From Paenibacillus sp. JZ16 (lineage in GTDB: Bacteria; Bacillota; Bacilli; Paenibacillales; Paenibacillaceae): a DNA stretch of 64,000 bases. The position numbers and the translations under genes were made by a program. Positions 53,584 through 63,830 of the stretch are shown in pieces. The DNA is taken from contig NZ_CP017659.1 in assembly GCF_015326965.1 (NCBI RefSeq), positions 7,019,001-7,083,000 on the forward strand. Direction: 5' to 3'. Each line of letters begins with the position of its first letter. Position 1 is the stretch's first letter. Below the pieces are notes generated by a model. The model did not search any database. It worked only from the letters and a program-made list of their open reading frames with translations, and was not told the origin of the DNA.

Positions 53584-53658
53584 TTGCGTGTTTTGATTTG
53601 CAAATTTTATATAGAAGTCTTAAGGTAATGTAATGAGGAGTTTTGTAGGGGGAATGTC

Positions 53659-54510
53659 ATGAAATCATCTGCATGGATATGGCGAATCACTGCCTCCGTG
53701 TCGGTTATTGTAACGATTGTGCTCATTATCGGTTTTATGTATGCGTTCAAAGATATTAATGATCCGCAAGGACAGCCCTTGCTGACCGGTGGCGGATCCG
53801 AGGCGTCCGAAGAAGAGACAGCGCCGGAACAGCCGGGGAGCGATCCGTCACAACCGGTTTTGCCCCAAGATTTAAAGGTAACTGCGATTGGAGATTCACT
53901 GGCCAAGGGAACAGGGGACAACACCGGGAGCGGTTTTGTCCGCCGAAGCGTGGATCAATTAAATGGCGATGGACGAACAGCGAGCCTGCTGGCAAATCTG
54001 GCCATAAACGGAATGACCACCGAAGCACTGCTTCCCAAGCTGGATGACAAGGGAATACAGTATGCCTTGAAGCAAGCCAATGTGATTATGCTTTCGATCG
54101 GAGGCAATGATATATTTCAAGGCAGCGGGCTGATGGACGGGGCGGCGAATTCCGATGAGTTGGAGCTCGAACCTGCCAAGCTGATGGCCGCATTGCCGCA
54201 GGCCTCTGAACGCCTGCAGGCGATTCTGGAGAAGATTCGCGCCATTAATCCGGATGCCCGAATCGTTTATATCGGTCTCTATCATCCTTTTTCCGATTTG
54301 GAGGATTTGCTCATACCCGGCAATATCGTGGTCTCTGCCTGGAATCATTCGGTCATGGAGATTGTGAACCGGGATCCCAATATGACATTGGTCCCTACGT
54401 TTGATCTGTTTCAGCACAAGCTGGGCGAGTATCTGTCCTCGGACCATTTTCATCCGAACGGGGAAGGATATCAGGCTATTGCGGATCGAATTGTAGAGGG
54501 TATGCTCTAG
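53659..54510 (+). CDS. SGNH/GDSL hydrolase, membrane-anchored
   Basis: The 283-residue protein has an N-terminal membrane anchor (VSVIVTIVLIIGFMYAF), an acidic Pro-rich spacer, and an SGNH esterase domain with block I IGDSLAKGTG, block III GGND, and block V DHFHPNGEGY with the Asp-His pair. It resembles Bacillus YpmR-type lipases/esterases acting outside the membrane. The substrate is unknown. GTAGGGGG lies before the ATG. Confidence 0.85.
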   Translation: MKSSAWIWRITASVSVIVTIVLIIGFMYAFKDINDPQGQPLLTGGGSEASEEETAPEQPGSDPSQPVLPQDLKVTAIGDSLAKGTGDNTGSGFVRRSVDQLNGDGRTASLLANLAINGMTTEALLPKLDDKGIQYALKQANVIMLSIGGNDIFQGSGLMDGAANSDELELEPAKLMAALPQASERLQAILEKIRAINPDARIVYIGLYHPFSDLEDLLIPGNIVVSAWNHSVMEIVNRDPNMTLVPTFDLFQHKLGEYLSSDHFHPNGEGYQAIADRIVEGML

Positions 54511-54546
54511 GCATGATGAGGATGTCATATGGGGAGTTGGAAAACG

Positions 54547-55515
54547 ATGAATGAACAAGCTCAAGAAATCGTGTTATCTGTCCAGCATGTAAAAAAGAAA
54601 ATCGGTCGAAAATGGATTATACATGATGTGTCGTTCGACGTGCGCGCAGGCGAAATTTTCGGGTTCTTGGGGCCGAACGGGGCAGGAAAGACGACCACGA
54701 TCCGGATGCTGGTTGATCTGATCAAACCGACCTCCGGCAAGATCGAGGTCTGCGGTTATGATGTGAACCGCCAGCAGGAGCAGGCGCTGCGTTATATCGG
54801 TTCCATCGTGGAGAATCCTGAAATGTATTCATATATGACGGGGTGGGAAAATCTTGAGCATTTTGCGCGAATGCAGCCCGGCATTGACCAGCAGCGAATA
54901 CAGGAAGTTGTGGATACGGTGAGATTGGATCGAAGAATTCATGACAAGGTGAGCACGTATTCTCTGGGAATGCGGCAGCGGCTCGGGATAGCCCAAGCCC
55001 TGCTCGGCAGACCGAGGCTGCTCATTCTTGACGAGCCGACAAACGGTCTTGATCCGAAAGGGATCAAAGAGATGCGGCAGTTCATCCATCGGTTAGCCGA
55101 GGAAGGGTTGGCTGTTTTTGTCTCGAGTCATCTGCTGAGCGAAATCCAGCTGTTATGCGATCGCGTGGCGATCATCAGCAGCGGAAGAGTGCTTGCGGTT
55201 GGCGAGGTCGAAGAATTGATTGCCGGCAACAGCGATCATGTGATCTGGGATCTGAATCCCGCCGTGCAAGGGAAACGGATATTGCAAAAGCTGGATTATT
55301 GCCACATCGTCGAACGCCCCGAGGACGTGCTCGACGATAATTTGCTCGCAGGCATGTCTCCGGACGCTGTTGTGACCCGTATGAGCACTACATACACGTC
55401 AAGAGCTGTGGAACGGCTGGTAGCTGCGGGAGTACAGGTCCGGGAGGTTCATCGGATCAATCCTACGCTGGAGCAGCTGTTCCTGCAGATGACGGAGGGT
55501 GAGAGTATTGAGTAA
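54547..55515 (+). CDS. ABC transporter ATP-binding protein (BcrA/CcmA type)
   Basis: The 322-residue ATPase has Walker A GPNGAGKTT near residue 42, signature YSLGMRQRLGIAQ, Walker B LLILDEPTNGLD, and a C-terminal extension of about 90 residues typical of ABC-2 antibiotic-type exporters. GGGGAG upstream favours ATG 54547; an ATG at 54529 is in frame but overlaps that site. It overlaps the permease gene by eight bases. Confidence 0.87.
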   Translation: MNEQAQEIVLSVQHVKKKIGRKWIIHDVSFDVRAGEIFGFLGPNGAGKTTTIRMLVDLIKPTSGKIEVCGYDVNRQQEQALRYIGSIVENPEMYSYMTGWENLEHFARMQPGIDQQRIQEVVDTVRLDRRIHDKVSTYSLGMRQRLGIAQALLGRPRLLILDEPTNGLDPKGIKEMRQFIHRLAEEGLAVFVSSHLLSEIQLLCDRVAIISSGRVLAVGEVEELIAGNSDHVIWDLNPAVQGKRILQKLDYCHIVERPEDVLDDNLLAGMSPDAVVTRMSTTYTSRAVERLVAAGVQVREVHRINPTLEQLFLQMTEGESIE

Positions 55516-56497
55516 CCTGTTGCCCCTGATCAAAAACGAGTGCATCAAAATTATCAAACGAAAGCGGTTTTATGTTGTCCTTCTCGTTCTTCTTGTTCTG
55601 GTTCCTATGTTTACTTATGCCCAGATGAAGTCAGCTGAACGGAGCCGGGAGAAGTTCAACAGTGATTGGCGGCTTGAACTTCAGCAGCGAATCACGGATA
55701 ATGAGAATTCGCTTAGCAGTGACAGGGTGCCGGATGAATGGAAACGATATAGGCAAATCTTTATTCAGCAAATGCAGTATTATTTGCAGCATGATGTGAA
55801 TCCTAATCAACCAAACGGGGTTACGTTTACACGGGAATTTTTGAATAATGCGATATCCCTGTTTATCCCGCTGCTCATTATGGCTATCGCCTCGGATATC
55901 GTCTCCGGTGAACGGACGACCGGTACCATCAAAATGCTGCTGACAAGGCCTGTGAAGCGATGGAAGGTGCTGCTCAGCAAACTGATCGCCTTGATCATGT
56001 TTACGTCTCTTATTGTCGTTTCCACCTTTGTCATAGCCTATCTGATCTCCGGCCTAGCCTTCGGATACAAGGGATTTGACATACCGGTATTCACGGGATT
56101 CCAAATTGTTGGGTCTGATGTGGATATGTCCGGCGTTCATGCTGTTCCACAGTGGAAGTATTTGCTGATGCAGGGTGGATTGGTGTGGTTTGTCGGCGTA
56201 TGCGTCGGTATGCTGGCTTTTATGGTGTCCGTGCTGGTTCGAAGCACGGCGGCGAGCATTGTGATCATGATGGCCGCATTGATTGCCGGAAATATTCTGA
56301 CGAATATGGCATCGGCCTGGAGCAGCGCGAAATATTTGTTCATGGTAAACCTCAATTTAACGAATTATTTAGCAGGCAATTTGCCGCCAATTGAGGGGAT
56401 GACTTTGAATTTTTCCCTTGCCGTATTGGCCGTCTGGGCCATTTGTGCGGTTATTGTTTCATTCAGTGTCTTTACGAGAAGGGATATCTTGAATTAA
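55508..56497 (+). CDS. ABC-2 type transporter permease
   Basis: The 329-residue membrane protein has a first helix (FYVVLLVLLVLVPMFTYA), a long outside loop of about 85 residues, and five further helices in the C-terminal 200 residues, with SGERTTGTIKMLLTRPVKRWKVLLSKL between helices 2 and 3 as usual for ABC-2 permeases. GGAGGG at 55494-55499 places the start at TTG 55508, overlapping the ATPase stop. Cargo unknown. Confidence 0.85.
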   Translation: MSNLLPLIKNECIKIIKRKRFYVVLLVLLVLVPMFTYAQMKSAERSREKFNSDWRLELQQRITDNENSLSSDRVPDEWKRYRQIFIQQMQYYLQHDVNPNQPNGVTFTREFLNNAISLFIPLLIMAIASDIVSGERTTGTIKMLLTRPVKRWKVLLSKLIALIMFTSLIVVSTFVIAYLISGLAFGYKGFDIPVFTGFQIVGSDVDMSGVHAVPQWKYLLMQGGLVWFVGVCVGMLAFMVSVLVRSTAASIVIMMAALIAGNILTNMASAWSSAKYLFMVNLNLTNYLAGNLPPIEGMTLNFSLAVLAVWAICAVIVSFSVFTRRDILN

Positions 56498-56612
56498 AAT
56501 GGACAAAGCATGAAACATTTGTTTGCATTTTTTAGGGAACAGCGTTCTTCTAAAATATTGAAATGTAGAAATAGAAATACACGAGATACGTGAAATTGAA
56601 GGAGGAGCATGA

Positions 56613-58592
56613 ATGGTCGAACAGATCGATATGTTTGCAGAGTCATCGAAGAACGGCGGTAACAACCGTTCAGGATACGATGCTGACGACATTCAAGTGC
56701 TCGAAGGCCTCGTTGCGGTGCGCAAACGGCCAGGCATGTACATAGGGAGCACAAGCTCGTCAGGCTTGCATCATCTGGTATGGGAAATTGTGGACAACGC
56801 CGTAGACGAGCATTTGGCCAAGTACTGCTCGAGAATTGAAATTACATTGCATAAAGACGGATCCGCGACGGTATACGACAACGGACGCGGTATTCCAACC
56901 GGAATGCACAAGACAGGCATCCCCACCCCGCAGGTTGTATTTACGATTTTGCATGCCGGCGGTAAATTCGGTGGTTCCGGATATAAGAAGTCCGGCGGTC
57001 TTCATGGCGTTGGCGCATCCGTAACCAATGCGCTGTCCGAGTGGCTGGAGGTGGAAATTTACCGTGACGGTAAAATTCATCGCCAACGATTTGAATACTG
57101 GCAGGACAAAAAAGGAAAAGAGCATGTCGGGGAACCTGTAACGGGTCTTGAGGTGCTTGGCAATACGAACAAAACAGGGACGAAGATTACGTTTAAACCG
57201 GATGCGCGCGTGTTTACCGCGGGAACGCATCTGAACTACGACACGCTTGCAGAGCGCTTACAGGAAATTGCCTTCCTGAACTCCGGACTCCGGATTGTAT
57301 TGAAAGACGAGCGCAGCGGCAACGGGGAAGAGTTTTTCTATGAAGGCGGCGCAAGCCAGTTCGTTCAGTTCCTGAATGAAGGCAAGGACGTGCTGCATGA
57401 TGTGATCCATTTTTACGCGGAGAAGGATGATATCGAAGTTGAAATCGCCCTTCAATATAATGCGGGATATACCGAAACGTTGGCTTCTTTCGTTAACTCC
57501 ATCCCGACGCGCGGGGGTGGTACGCATGAGACGGGTTTTAAGACAGCTTACACCCGTGTCATGAATGATTATGCCCGCAAGAACAATCTTTTGAAGGAAA
57601 AGGACAAGAACCTGGAAGGCAATGATCTTCGGGAAGGCATGATGACCGTGATCAGCGTCAAGATGGCTGAGGTCGAATTTGTCGGACAGACCAAGGACCA
57701 GCTGGGAAGCGCTTCTGCACGCAGTGCGGTTGACAGCATTGTCACCGAGAAGATGCAAATCTTCCTCGAGGAGAATCCGCAGATCGCACAAACGCTGCTG
57801 AAGAAGGCCATCCAGGCTTCCAAAGCGCGTGAAGCGGCCCGTAAAGCAAGGGACGAGATGCGCAGCGGCAAGAAGCGAAGCGAAAGCTCCAATCTGGGCG
57901 GCAAGCTGACGCCTGCGCAGTCCAAGGACTTTACGAGAACCGAATTGTTTATAGTCGAAGGGGACTCCGCTGGCGGTTCTGCGAAGCAGGGACGGGATTC
58001 GAAAATCCAGGCTATACTGCCTCTTAAAGGGAAACCGATGAATCCGGAGAAATCGAAGCTGGCCGACATCCTGAAGAATGATGAATACCGAGCAATTGTA
58101 TCTGCCATTGGTGCAGGGATCGGTACGGAGTTTACCGCCGGGGACAGCAATTATTCGAAAATCATCATCATGACGGATGCGGATACGGATGGCGCTCATA
58201 TTCAGGTGCTGCTGCTTACGTTCTTCTACAGATACATGAAACCTTTAATTGATGAAGGCCGCGTCTACCTTGCGCAGCCTCCTCTGTATAAAATCGCCAG
58301 CAAATCCGGGAAGCTGGAAACCGTTCGGTATGCCTGGACGGATGAGCAGCTGGCTAATTATTTGAAGGAATTCAAAAACTTTGAGCTGCAGCGTTACAAA
58401 GGTCTGGGCGAGATGAACCCGGAGCAATTATGGGAAACGACGATGAACCCGGAAACACGGACATTGCTGCAGGTACAAATCGATGATGCTGCCAAAGCGG
58501 AGCGTCGTGTGTCTACGCTGATGGGAGATAAAGTAGATCCCCGCAAACGGTGGATCGTAGAAAATGTCAACTTCGCAGAGTTTGAGGAATAG
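56613..58592 (+). CDS. parE: DNA topoisomerase IV subunit B
   Basis: ParE is the ATPase subunit of topoisomerase IV, which decatenates daughter chromosomes. The 659 residues include the GHKL ATPase domain ([45 protein letters not shown]), the transducer, and the TOPRIM domain ([25 protein letters not shown]). Length and the [13 protein letters not shown] end fit ParE rather than GyrB, and parC follows directly. AAGGAGGAGC precedes the ATG. Confidence 0.94.
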   Translation: MVEQIDMFAESSKNGGNNRSGYDADDIQVLEGLVAVRKRPGMYIGSTSSSGLHHLVWEIVDNAVDEHLAKYCSRIEITLHKDGSATVYDNGRGIPTGMHKTGIPTPQVVFTILHAGGKFGGSGYKKSGGLHGVGASVTNALSEWLEVEIYRDGKIHRQRFEYWQDKKGKEHVGEPVTGLEVLGNTNKTGTKITFKPDARVFTAGTHLNYDTLAERLQEIAFLNSGLRIVLKDERSGNGEEFFYEGGASQFVQFLNEGKDVLHDVIHFYAEKDDIEVEIALQYNAGYTETLASFVNSIPTRGGGTHETGFKTAYTRVMNDYARKNNLLKEKDKNLEGNDLREGMMTVISVKMAEVEFVGQTKDQLGSASARSAVDSIVTEKMQIFLEENPQIAQTLLKKAIQASKAREAARKARDEMRSGKKRSESSNLGGKLTPAQSKDFTRTELFIVEGDSAGGSAKQGRDSKIQAILPLKGKPMNPEKSKLADILKNDEYRAIVSAIGAGIGTEFTAGDSNYSKIIIMTDADTDGAHIQVLLLTFFYRYMKPLIDEGRVYLAQPPLYKIASKSGKLETVRYAWTDEQLANYLKEFKNFELQRYKGLGEMNPEQLWETTMNPETRTLLQVQIDDAAKAERRVSTLMGDKVDPRKRWIVENVNFAEFEE

Positions 58593-58603
58593 AAGGTGAA
58601 GGA

Positions 58604-61063
58604 ATGAGTTTATCTGAGCAATTTTTGCCGGCTTTTCTGGAAGAGGTCGTAGGTGATCGATTTGGCCGGTATTCCAAGTATATTATTCAGGACCGAGCGA
58701 TCCCGGACGTTCGTGACGGGCTGAAGCCCGTTCAGCGCCGGATCCTGTATGCCATGTACGATTCGGGTAACACACCGGATAAACCATACCGTAAATCGGC
58801 GAAAACCGTCGGGGATGTCATGGGTAATTACCATCCGCACGGGGACTCATCGATTTATGAAGGTATGGTTCGGATGGCTCAGCCATGGAAGATGGGACAT
58901 GTGCTCGTGGACGGCCACGGAAACTGGGGTTCCCAGGATGATGATCCCGCCGCAGCGATGCGTTATACCGAGGCAAGGCTATCGCCGATTGCCATGGAGC
59001 TGCTTCGGGATATCGAGAAGCGGACCGTACTGTTTAAGGATAATTTTGATAACACGGCCAAGGAACCGGTTGTGCTGCCTTCACGGTACCCAAACCTGCT
59101 TGTGAACGGAGCTAGCGGGATATCCGCGGGTTTTGCCACTGAAATCCCGCCTCACAATCTGCGGGAAGTGATCGATGCTTGTATTGCCGTAATGCAGAAG
59201 CCGGAGATTGAGCTGGCGGAGATTATGACCTTTATCAAAGGTCCGGACTTCCCGACCAGCGGAATCATCATGGGCGGCGAAGGCATTTTGGACGCCTATC
59301 GGACAGGCAAAGGCCGCGTTTATCTACGGTCGAAGACGGACATTGAATCGCTTCGCGGCGGCAAGCAGCAGATTGTCATCACGGAAATTCCTTATCAGGT
59401 CGTTAAGTCACGGCTTGTTACCACGATGGAGAACATACGACTGGAGAAAAAAGTCGAGGGCATCGCCGAGGTTCGCGATGAGAGCGGACGAGAAGGACTT
59501 CGCATCGTCGTTGAGCTGAAGAAGGATGCCGACGCAAACGGGATTCTTGCTTATTTGTTCAAGAAAACCGATCTGCAAATAACGTACAACTTCAATATGG
59601 TTGCAATCGTGAATAAAACCCCTCAACAGCTGGGGCTTAAAGACATGTTATCTGCCTATATCCAGCATCAGCGTGAGGTCGTCACGCACCGGACCCAGTA
59701 TGAGCTGGAGAAAGCAGAGGATCGGGCGCACGTATTGGAAGGCCTGGTTAAGGCTTTAAATATCCTGGATGAGGTCATTGCGGCGATCAAAGCGTCCAAG
59801 AATCGCCAGGATGCCCAGAACAATCTGCAATGGATGTTCGGTTTCACGGAGAGACAAGCCGATTCCATATTGACCTTGCAATTATACCGCCTTACGAACC
59901 TTGAAATTCATTCCCTGCAAAAAGAGCTGGACGAGTTAATGAAGAAAATCGAGGGCTTGCGTGCGATACTGGACAGCGATAAGAAGCTGATTGCCGTCAT
60001 TCGCAAAGAGCTGCTTGAAATTCGCGAGAAATACGGCATCGACCGGCGTTCTGTCATTCAGGAAGAAGTGGAAGAGATCAAGGTTAATCTTGAAGTGCTG
60101 GTGAACGCAGAGGACGTGCTCGTAACTCTGTCTAATGAAGGCTACATCAAGCGCACCAGCATGTTATCCTTCACCCGAAGCGGCGGTGAGCTGGAAAGCT
60201 CAGGCGTTAAGGAAGGGGATTACATCACACGTCTGTTTGAAGTCAATACCCTGGAGAATCTGCTTATATTCACGAGCCGTGGGCAGTATTTCTTATTGCC
60301 GGTTCACCAGATTCCGGAATACAAATGGAAAGATGCCGGTACGGCCATCGTTAACGTGATTCAGGTACCGAAAGAGGATCACATCGTATCGGTCATTCCG
60401 GTTTCGAACTTTGAAGAAGAGGGCAAGTCGCTTGTGTTTGTCAGCCGCAAAGGTCAAGTGAAGCGCACAGAGCTCAAGGAGTATGTTACCAAGCGGGCTG
60501 GCGCTGTTGCTGCAGCCAAGGTCGCTGCGGAAGACAGCATTATCCAGGTCGTTGTGAGTGATAACAATAAAGATATTGTGCTAATCTCGAAAGAAGGGAT
60601 GAGCATCCGGTTTAATGAGCAGGAAGTCAACGCGATGGGACGCGTTTCCGGCGGGGTTCGAGGAATTCAGCTCCGTGACGGGGATGAAGTCGTTGCGGCA
60701 TTATGGGTGGAGAACGATGAGGGTGAGATTTTGACTATCACGGATCTTGGCTATGGCAAGCGCAGCTTGCTGTTGGATTACCAGACGCAAAGCCGCGGCG
60801 GAAAAGGCATGGCTACGTTTGAGTTTAAGGAAGGCAAGCGGGTGAAGCCTAACGGCAGCGCCATTGTCGGAGCTTTCTATTGCCGTGAACCGCTGCAGAT
60901 TATGGCGTACAGCGAAGACGGGCAAGCCCATCTGATTCACACCGAAAAAGTTCCGATCGCGGAACGTAAATCGATAGGCAAACTGCTTGCCGAAGTTGGC
61001 AAGCAAGGACGGATTGTCGATCTGGTAACTCTTCCGCATGCGGAGTCAGGTAAAGAAAGTTAA
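58604..61063 (+). CDS. parC: DNA topoisomerase IV subunit A
   Basis: ParC is the DNA-cutting subunit. The 819 residues contain the 5Y-CAP domain with [14 protein letters not shown], the quinolone-determining segment [13 protein letters not shown] (Ser and Glu at the usual resistance positions, so apparently wild type), and the catalytic Tyr in [11 protein letters not shown]. The C-terminal 320 residues form the DNA-wrapping beta-pinwheel with repeats such as [12 protein letters not shown]. It lies 11 bases after parE. Confidence 0.95.
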   Translation: MSLSEQFLPAFLEEVVGDRFGRYSKYIIQDRAIPDVRDGLKPVQRRILYAMYDSGNTPDKPYRKSAKTVGDVMGNYHPHGDSSIYEGMVRMAQPWKMGHVLVDGHGNWGSQDDDPAAAMRYTEARLSPIAMELLRDIEKRTVLFKDNFDNTAKEPVVLPSRYPNLLVNGASGISAGFATEIPPHNLREVIDACIAVMQKPEIELAEIMTFIKGPDFPTSGIIMGGEGILDAYRTGKGRVYLRSKTDIESLRGGKQQIVITEIPYQVVKSRLVTTMENIRLEKKVEGIAEVRDESGREGLRIVVELKKDADANGILAYLFKKTDLQITYNFNMVAIVNKTPQQLGLKDMLSAYIQHQREVVTHRTQYELEKAEDRAHVLEGLVKALNILDEVIAAIKASKNRQDAQNNLQWMFGFTERQADSILTLQLYRLTNLEIHSLQKELDELMKKIEGLRAILDSDKKLIAVIRKELLEIREKYGIDRRSVIQEEVEEIKVNLEVLVNAEDVLVTLSNEGYIKRTSMLSFTRSGGELESSGVKEGDYITRLFEVNTLENLLIFTSRGQYFLLPVHQIPEYKWKDAGTAIVNVIQVPKEDHIVSVIPVSNFEEEGKSLVFVSRKGQVKRTELKEYVTKRAGAVAAAKVAAEDSIIQVVVSDNNKDIVLISKEGMSIRFNEQEVNAMGRVSGGVRGIQLRDGDEVVAALWVENDEGEILTITDLGYGKRSLLLDYQTQSRGGKGMATFEFKEGKRVKPNGSAIVGAFYCREPLQIMAYSEDGQAHLIHTEKVPIAERKSIGKLLAEVGKQGRIVDLVTLPHAESGKES

Positions 61064-61086
61064 ACAAAATTGCGTAACATCCTTTT

Positions 61087-61102
61087 CTTGGAAATTTCCA
61101 AG
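61087..61102. repeat. 16-base perfect palindrome after parC
   Basis: CTTGGAAATTTCCAAG is self-complementary and lies between the parC stop and its terminator. With no loop it is more likely a protein site than an RNA hairpin, but no regulated gene is close. Confidence 0.5.
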
Positions 61103-61128
61103 TTTGGACAAGATAAGATAGACGGACG

Positions 61129-61164
61129 AAAAGCACCTTCGATGATATTTGTCGAGGTGCTTTT
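61129..61164 (+). terminator. Terminator after parC
   Basis: AAAAGCACCTTCGA pairs with TCGAGGTGCTTTT (one bulge) around a nine-base loop. The remaining bases to 61483 show no gene; they contain the 5' region of the MarR gene. Confidence 0.75.
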
Positions 61165-61483
61165 GCTATATTTTGCGTTTCCCGCAACATTTGAGCTGTT
61201 ATTTATACTATTTGACATATGCCTGACTGTGTCGAAGTAGGGTGAACCTTGAAAAACGCCGTCATATAAGGGTTGGCGGGTTTTGTCGCTTGATTGGAAA
61301 TTATATTTTTTAACGAAAAAAGAAGGATATTGAGAGGGTGCCCGCGAAAAGTTAATCCTATAAACTATTATGGAATCATGACTAGGGTTCAAACGAAACC
61401 CATTCACAAAAAGTACAGCGCAACATCCACGGACGGTATCCGATGTTTGATCATGACAGCATTATTGAAGGGACGGGATAAAT

Positions 61484-61915
61484 ATGCATACTGCCGAATT
61501 CGCCAAGGTGTGGTCCAAGCTGGCCAAGGATTATAAGCTCCATATGGAAGCCGGATTAGCACCGACATTGACGGAATCGCAACTGATGGTGCTGGAGGTG
61601 CTTGCTGAATTAAAGCGAATGAAACCTTCCGATTTCATTCCTTACCTGGCCACAAGTCCGGCAGCCGTAACCATGCTATTGGACCGGATGGAGAAGAATG
61701 GATTGATCAAACGGGAACGGGACGCGAATGACAGACGGATCGTCTGGGTGACGATTTCCTATAAAGGGCGTGAGGAATATACACGCGGATTACAGGTTAG
61801 GGATGAGTACCTTTCCCAAATTTTGAACCGCATATCCTCGCATAATCAGCAGCTGCTTGTCTATCTGTTAGGAAAGATTAGTACAGCTCCAAAGGAAGTT
61901 CTGGTTGAGGTATAA
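61484..61915 (+). CDS. MarR-family transcriptional regulator
   Basis: The 143-residue winged-helix protein has the MarR layout: helical start, DNA-binding core (LTESQLMVLEVLAELKRMKPSDFIPYLATSPAAVTMLLDRMEKNGLIKRERDANDRR) at about residues 29-86, beta wing with DRRIVWVTIS, and a dimerising C-terminal helix. No ligand or target is evident; the next gene is on the other strand. AAGGGACGGG lies before the ATG. Confidence 0.88.
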   Translation: MHTAEFAKVWSKLAKDYKLHMEAGLAPTLTESQLMVLEVLAELKRMKPSDFIPYLATSPAAVTMLLDRMEKNGLIKRERDANDRRIVWVTISYKGREEYTRGLQVRDEYLSQILNRISSHNQQLLVYLLGKISTAPKEVLVEV

Positions 61916-62071
61916 GTATAAGTTCTAAAGCTAAAGCTAACGTTCTAAACGTAGAATAGCCCCCTGGGCGGCTGCAGACGGCAGCTCACCCTTGAGGGCT
62001 GTTACATATTTTTATACTTATGGAACATTATCGTTATATCTCGTTTCGAATCTTTACATGACGTATTGAGA

Positions 62072-63433
62072 TTATGACTTAAGCAACCATAAAGCCGGCA
62101 CGTTGGAGGGTTCCCAACCAGGCAGGGACGTGTGGGCTTGCCGGCACTCATAGGTGTTGTCGCCATATGTGACTAAGGCTCCTAGCTGGTATGAAGTGTT
62201 TGGTGCCCAAGCCGGAGTTTCCGGTGTGGAGCCGTCCGCCGTGGTAACTTGCAGTTCATTGCTTGCAGCGGAGACGTTGCCAGCCGCATCACGAGCTTTA
62301 ACAGTGAAGCTATAGGCTGTGTTGGGTGATAACCCGCCGACCGTATAGGAAAGCGTGCCGCCGGATACCGTGGTCACCAGCGTTGTGCCCCGATAAACCT
62401 CATAGCCGCTAACGCCGACATTATCCGTGGAATTGTTCCAGGCTAATGATACGCTGGTTGAAGTAGAGCCGACTGATCGTAGATTGGCGGGAGCCGTCGG
62501 AGCTTGAGTGTCCGGTACCGGATTGGATGTGGCAATCGTTAACGGATTGCTCGCCGTGGAGACATTGCCTGCTCCATCGCGTGCTTTTACCGTAAAGGTA
62601 TAGGAGGTTGACGCTTGCAGACCGGTGACGGTATGGCTTAAGGTTGATCCTGATACGGTTGTTACTAGATTAGATCCTTGATAGATTTCATAACCTGTTA
62701 CCCCCACATTATCCGTGGCAGCGTTCCAGGAGAGCGAGATGCTGGTGCTGGTGACGCCTGTGGATCTTAAGTTACCGGGTACGGTTGGAGCTTGCGTGTC
62801 CTGATTTCCGCTGCCGTTATTCAGGTTCACATCGATTACGTTATAGAAGGCGTTGCCTGTATCGGCGATCTCCCACACAGCCAAGATCAGATAGTAGCCG
62901 GTGCGGTCGGTAGGAACATTACAGGTGTGGGTTACGGTGTTCGGCGGACGTTTGCCACCGTCATTGAAGGAGCAGAACAATTCGAGATCTGCGCGTGCGA
63001 GGGGTTTGCTGGAATCCCAGCCTTTTTTCGTAATATAATATTTCCAATCGGATGTGGCGTGAGCTGCGGTCAGCACCCATTTAAATGTATTGGGTCCGCC
63101 ATTCATGTTCACTTTACTCCAGCGGGTAGGTGATTGTTCATTGAGCTCGTGAAAAATTCCAGCACCAGCAATCTGACCATCCGCCGGTCCACCGACGGGG
63201 AAGTTACCTTTTCCCTCGAGGGAATGCGGTTCATATATGATTCTGCCGCAGTTGGTGTTCTCTCCGAGCTTACACTTATAACCACGACTGGCTGGTGATT
63301 CAATATACCCATGAGCGGAGACGCTGCTTGCCGTGATGATCATGATGGTGAAGAACAACAGCGTGCTTCCTAAAAAAATCCACAGCGGTTTCAAATGCAA
63401 GCGGCGATTTGTTTGATATTGAACCTGATCCAT
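62072..63433 (-). CDS. Chitin-active lytic polysaccharide monooxygenase (AA10) with FnIII and CBM5/12
   Basis: This 453-residue secreted enzyme oxidatively cleaves chitin (or cellulose) using copper. The signal peptide ends ASSVSA and the mature protein begins with the copper-binding His41 (HGYIESPASR); the second histidine-brace residue is His125 in LTAAHATSDWKYY. The AA10 domain (41-~208) is followed by two fibronectin III modules (~215-305, ~312-400), both with TDNVGVxGYE, and a C-terminal chitin-binding module (WAPNTSYQLGALVTYGDNTYECRQAHTS). An own promoter and operator-like repeat lie upstream. Confidence 0.93.
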   Translation of the reverse strand: MDQVQYQTNRRLHLKPLWIFLGSTLLFFTIMIITASSVSAHGYIESPASRGYKCKLGENTNCGRIIYEPHSLEGKGNFPVGGPADGQIAGAGIFHELNEQSPTRWSKVNMNGGPNTFKWVLTAAHATSDWKYYITKKGWDSSKPLARADLELFCSFNDGGKRPPNTVTHTCNVPTDRTGYYLILAVWEIADTGNAFYNVIDVNLNNGSGNQDTQAPTVPGNLRSTGVTSTSISLSWNAATDNVGVTGYEIYQGSNLVTTVSGSTLSHTVTGLQASTSYTFTVKARDGAGNVSTASNPLTIATSNPVPDTQAPTAPANLRSVGSTSTSVSLAWNNSTDNVGVSGYEVYRGTTLVTTVSGGTLSYTVGGLSPNTAYSFTVKARDAAGNVSAASNELQVTTADGSTPETPAWAPNTSYQLGALVTYGDNTYECRQAHTSLPGWEPSNVPALWLLKS

Positions 63434-63606
63434 AACAAATACCTCCTTGAATATTTAATGTGAAATTCAGCGGACACTTGTTGCTGATCAAACCTCCCTG
63501 AGCTGTGAGTTTTCTTGCCCTGTTACACATCATAAACAACCGAGCCGACCGTGTAACCATTCATGAACAGCTTTTGATCATCCTCCTCCTTGGCACCATT
63601 GATCTA

Positions 63607-63631
63607 TATAAACTCGCAAGCAGAGTTTATA
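63607..63631 (-). promoter_or_regulatory. Operator-like inverted repeat upstream of the LPMO gene
   Basis: TATAAACTC (63607-63615) and GAGTTTATA (63623-63631) form a perfect nine-base inverted repeat with a seven-base spacer. It lies immediately downstream of the -10 box on the minus strand, over the expected transcription start, a good repressor position. An RNA hairpin is the alternative. Confidence 0.55.
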
Positions 63632-63636
63632 CCATG

Positions 63637-63664
63637 ATTGTACAAATCATCTAAAAAATGTTAA
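63637..63664 (-). promoter_or_regulatory. Candidate LPMO promoter
   Basis: On the minus strand TTAACA (63659-63664), 16-base spacer, TACAAT (63637-63642). The transcript would have a leader of about 195 bases without a recognised riboswitch. A 14-base palindrome GATAATATATTATC lies further upstream at 63710-63723. Confidence 0.55.
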
Positions 63665-63771
63665 ACTATGTAGTTTCTATTTTTCGGCATTCTTTGATAA
63701 AAGTAAAGGGATAATATATTATCGTAGAGGGATACAATATTACAGTATTTGCCATCATGAAACAGAAGTAT

Positions 63772-63809
63772 AAAAAAACCGAAATCCAAGGCTGGATTTC
63801 GGTTTTTTT
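63772..63809. terminator. Bidirectional terminator after the RluA-type gene
   Basis: CCGAAATCCA (63779-63788) pairs perfectly with TGGATTTCGG (63793-63802) with A and T tracts of seven on either side. It serves the minus-strand gene that ends at 63831. Confidence 0.92.
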
Positions 63810-63830
63810 GAGTTCTATGGATAGGACCAA

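Noticed and set aside
57258-58199. 313-codon minus-strand frame opposite parE
   Set aside because: Shadow of the conserved parE coding sequence, without start signals or recognisable domains.
56613-58592. Reading parE as gyrB
   Set aside because: The two are alike, but length, the C-terminal sequence and the adjoining parC with an 819-residue ParC-type sequence favour topoisomerase IV.
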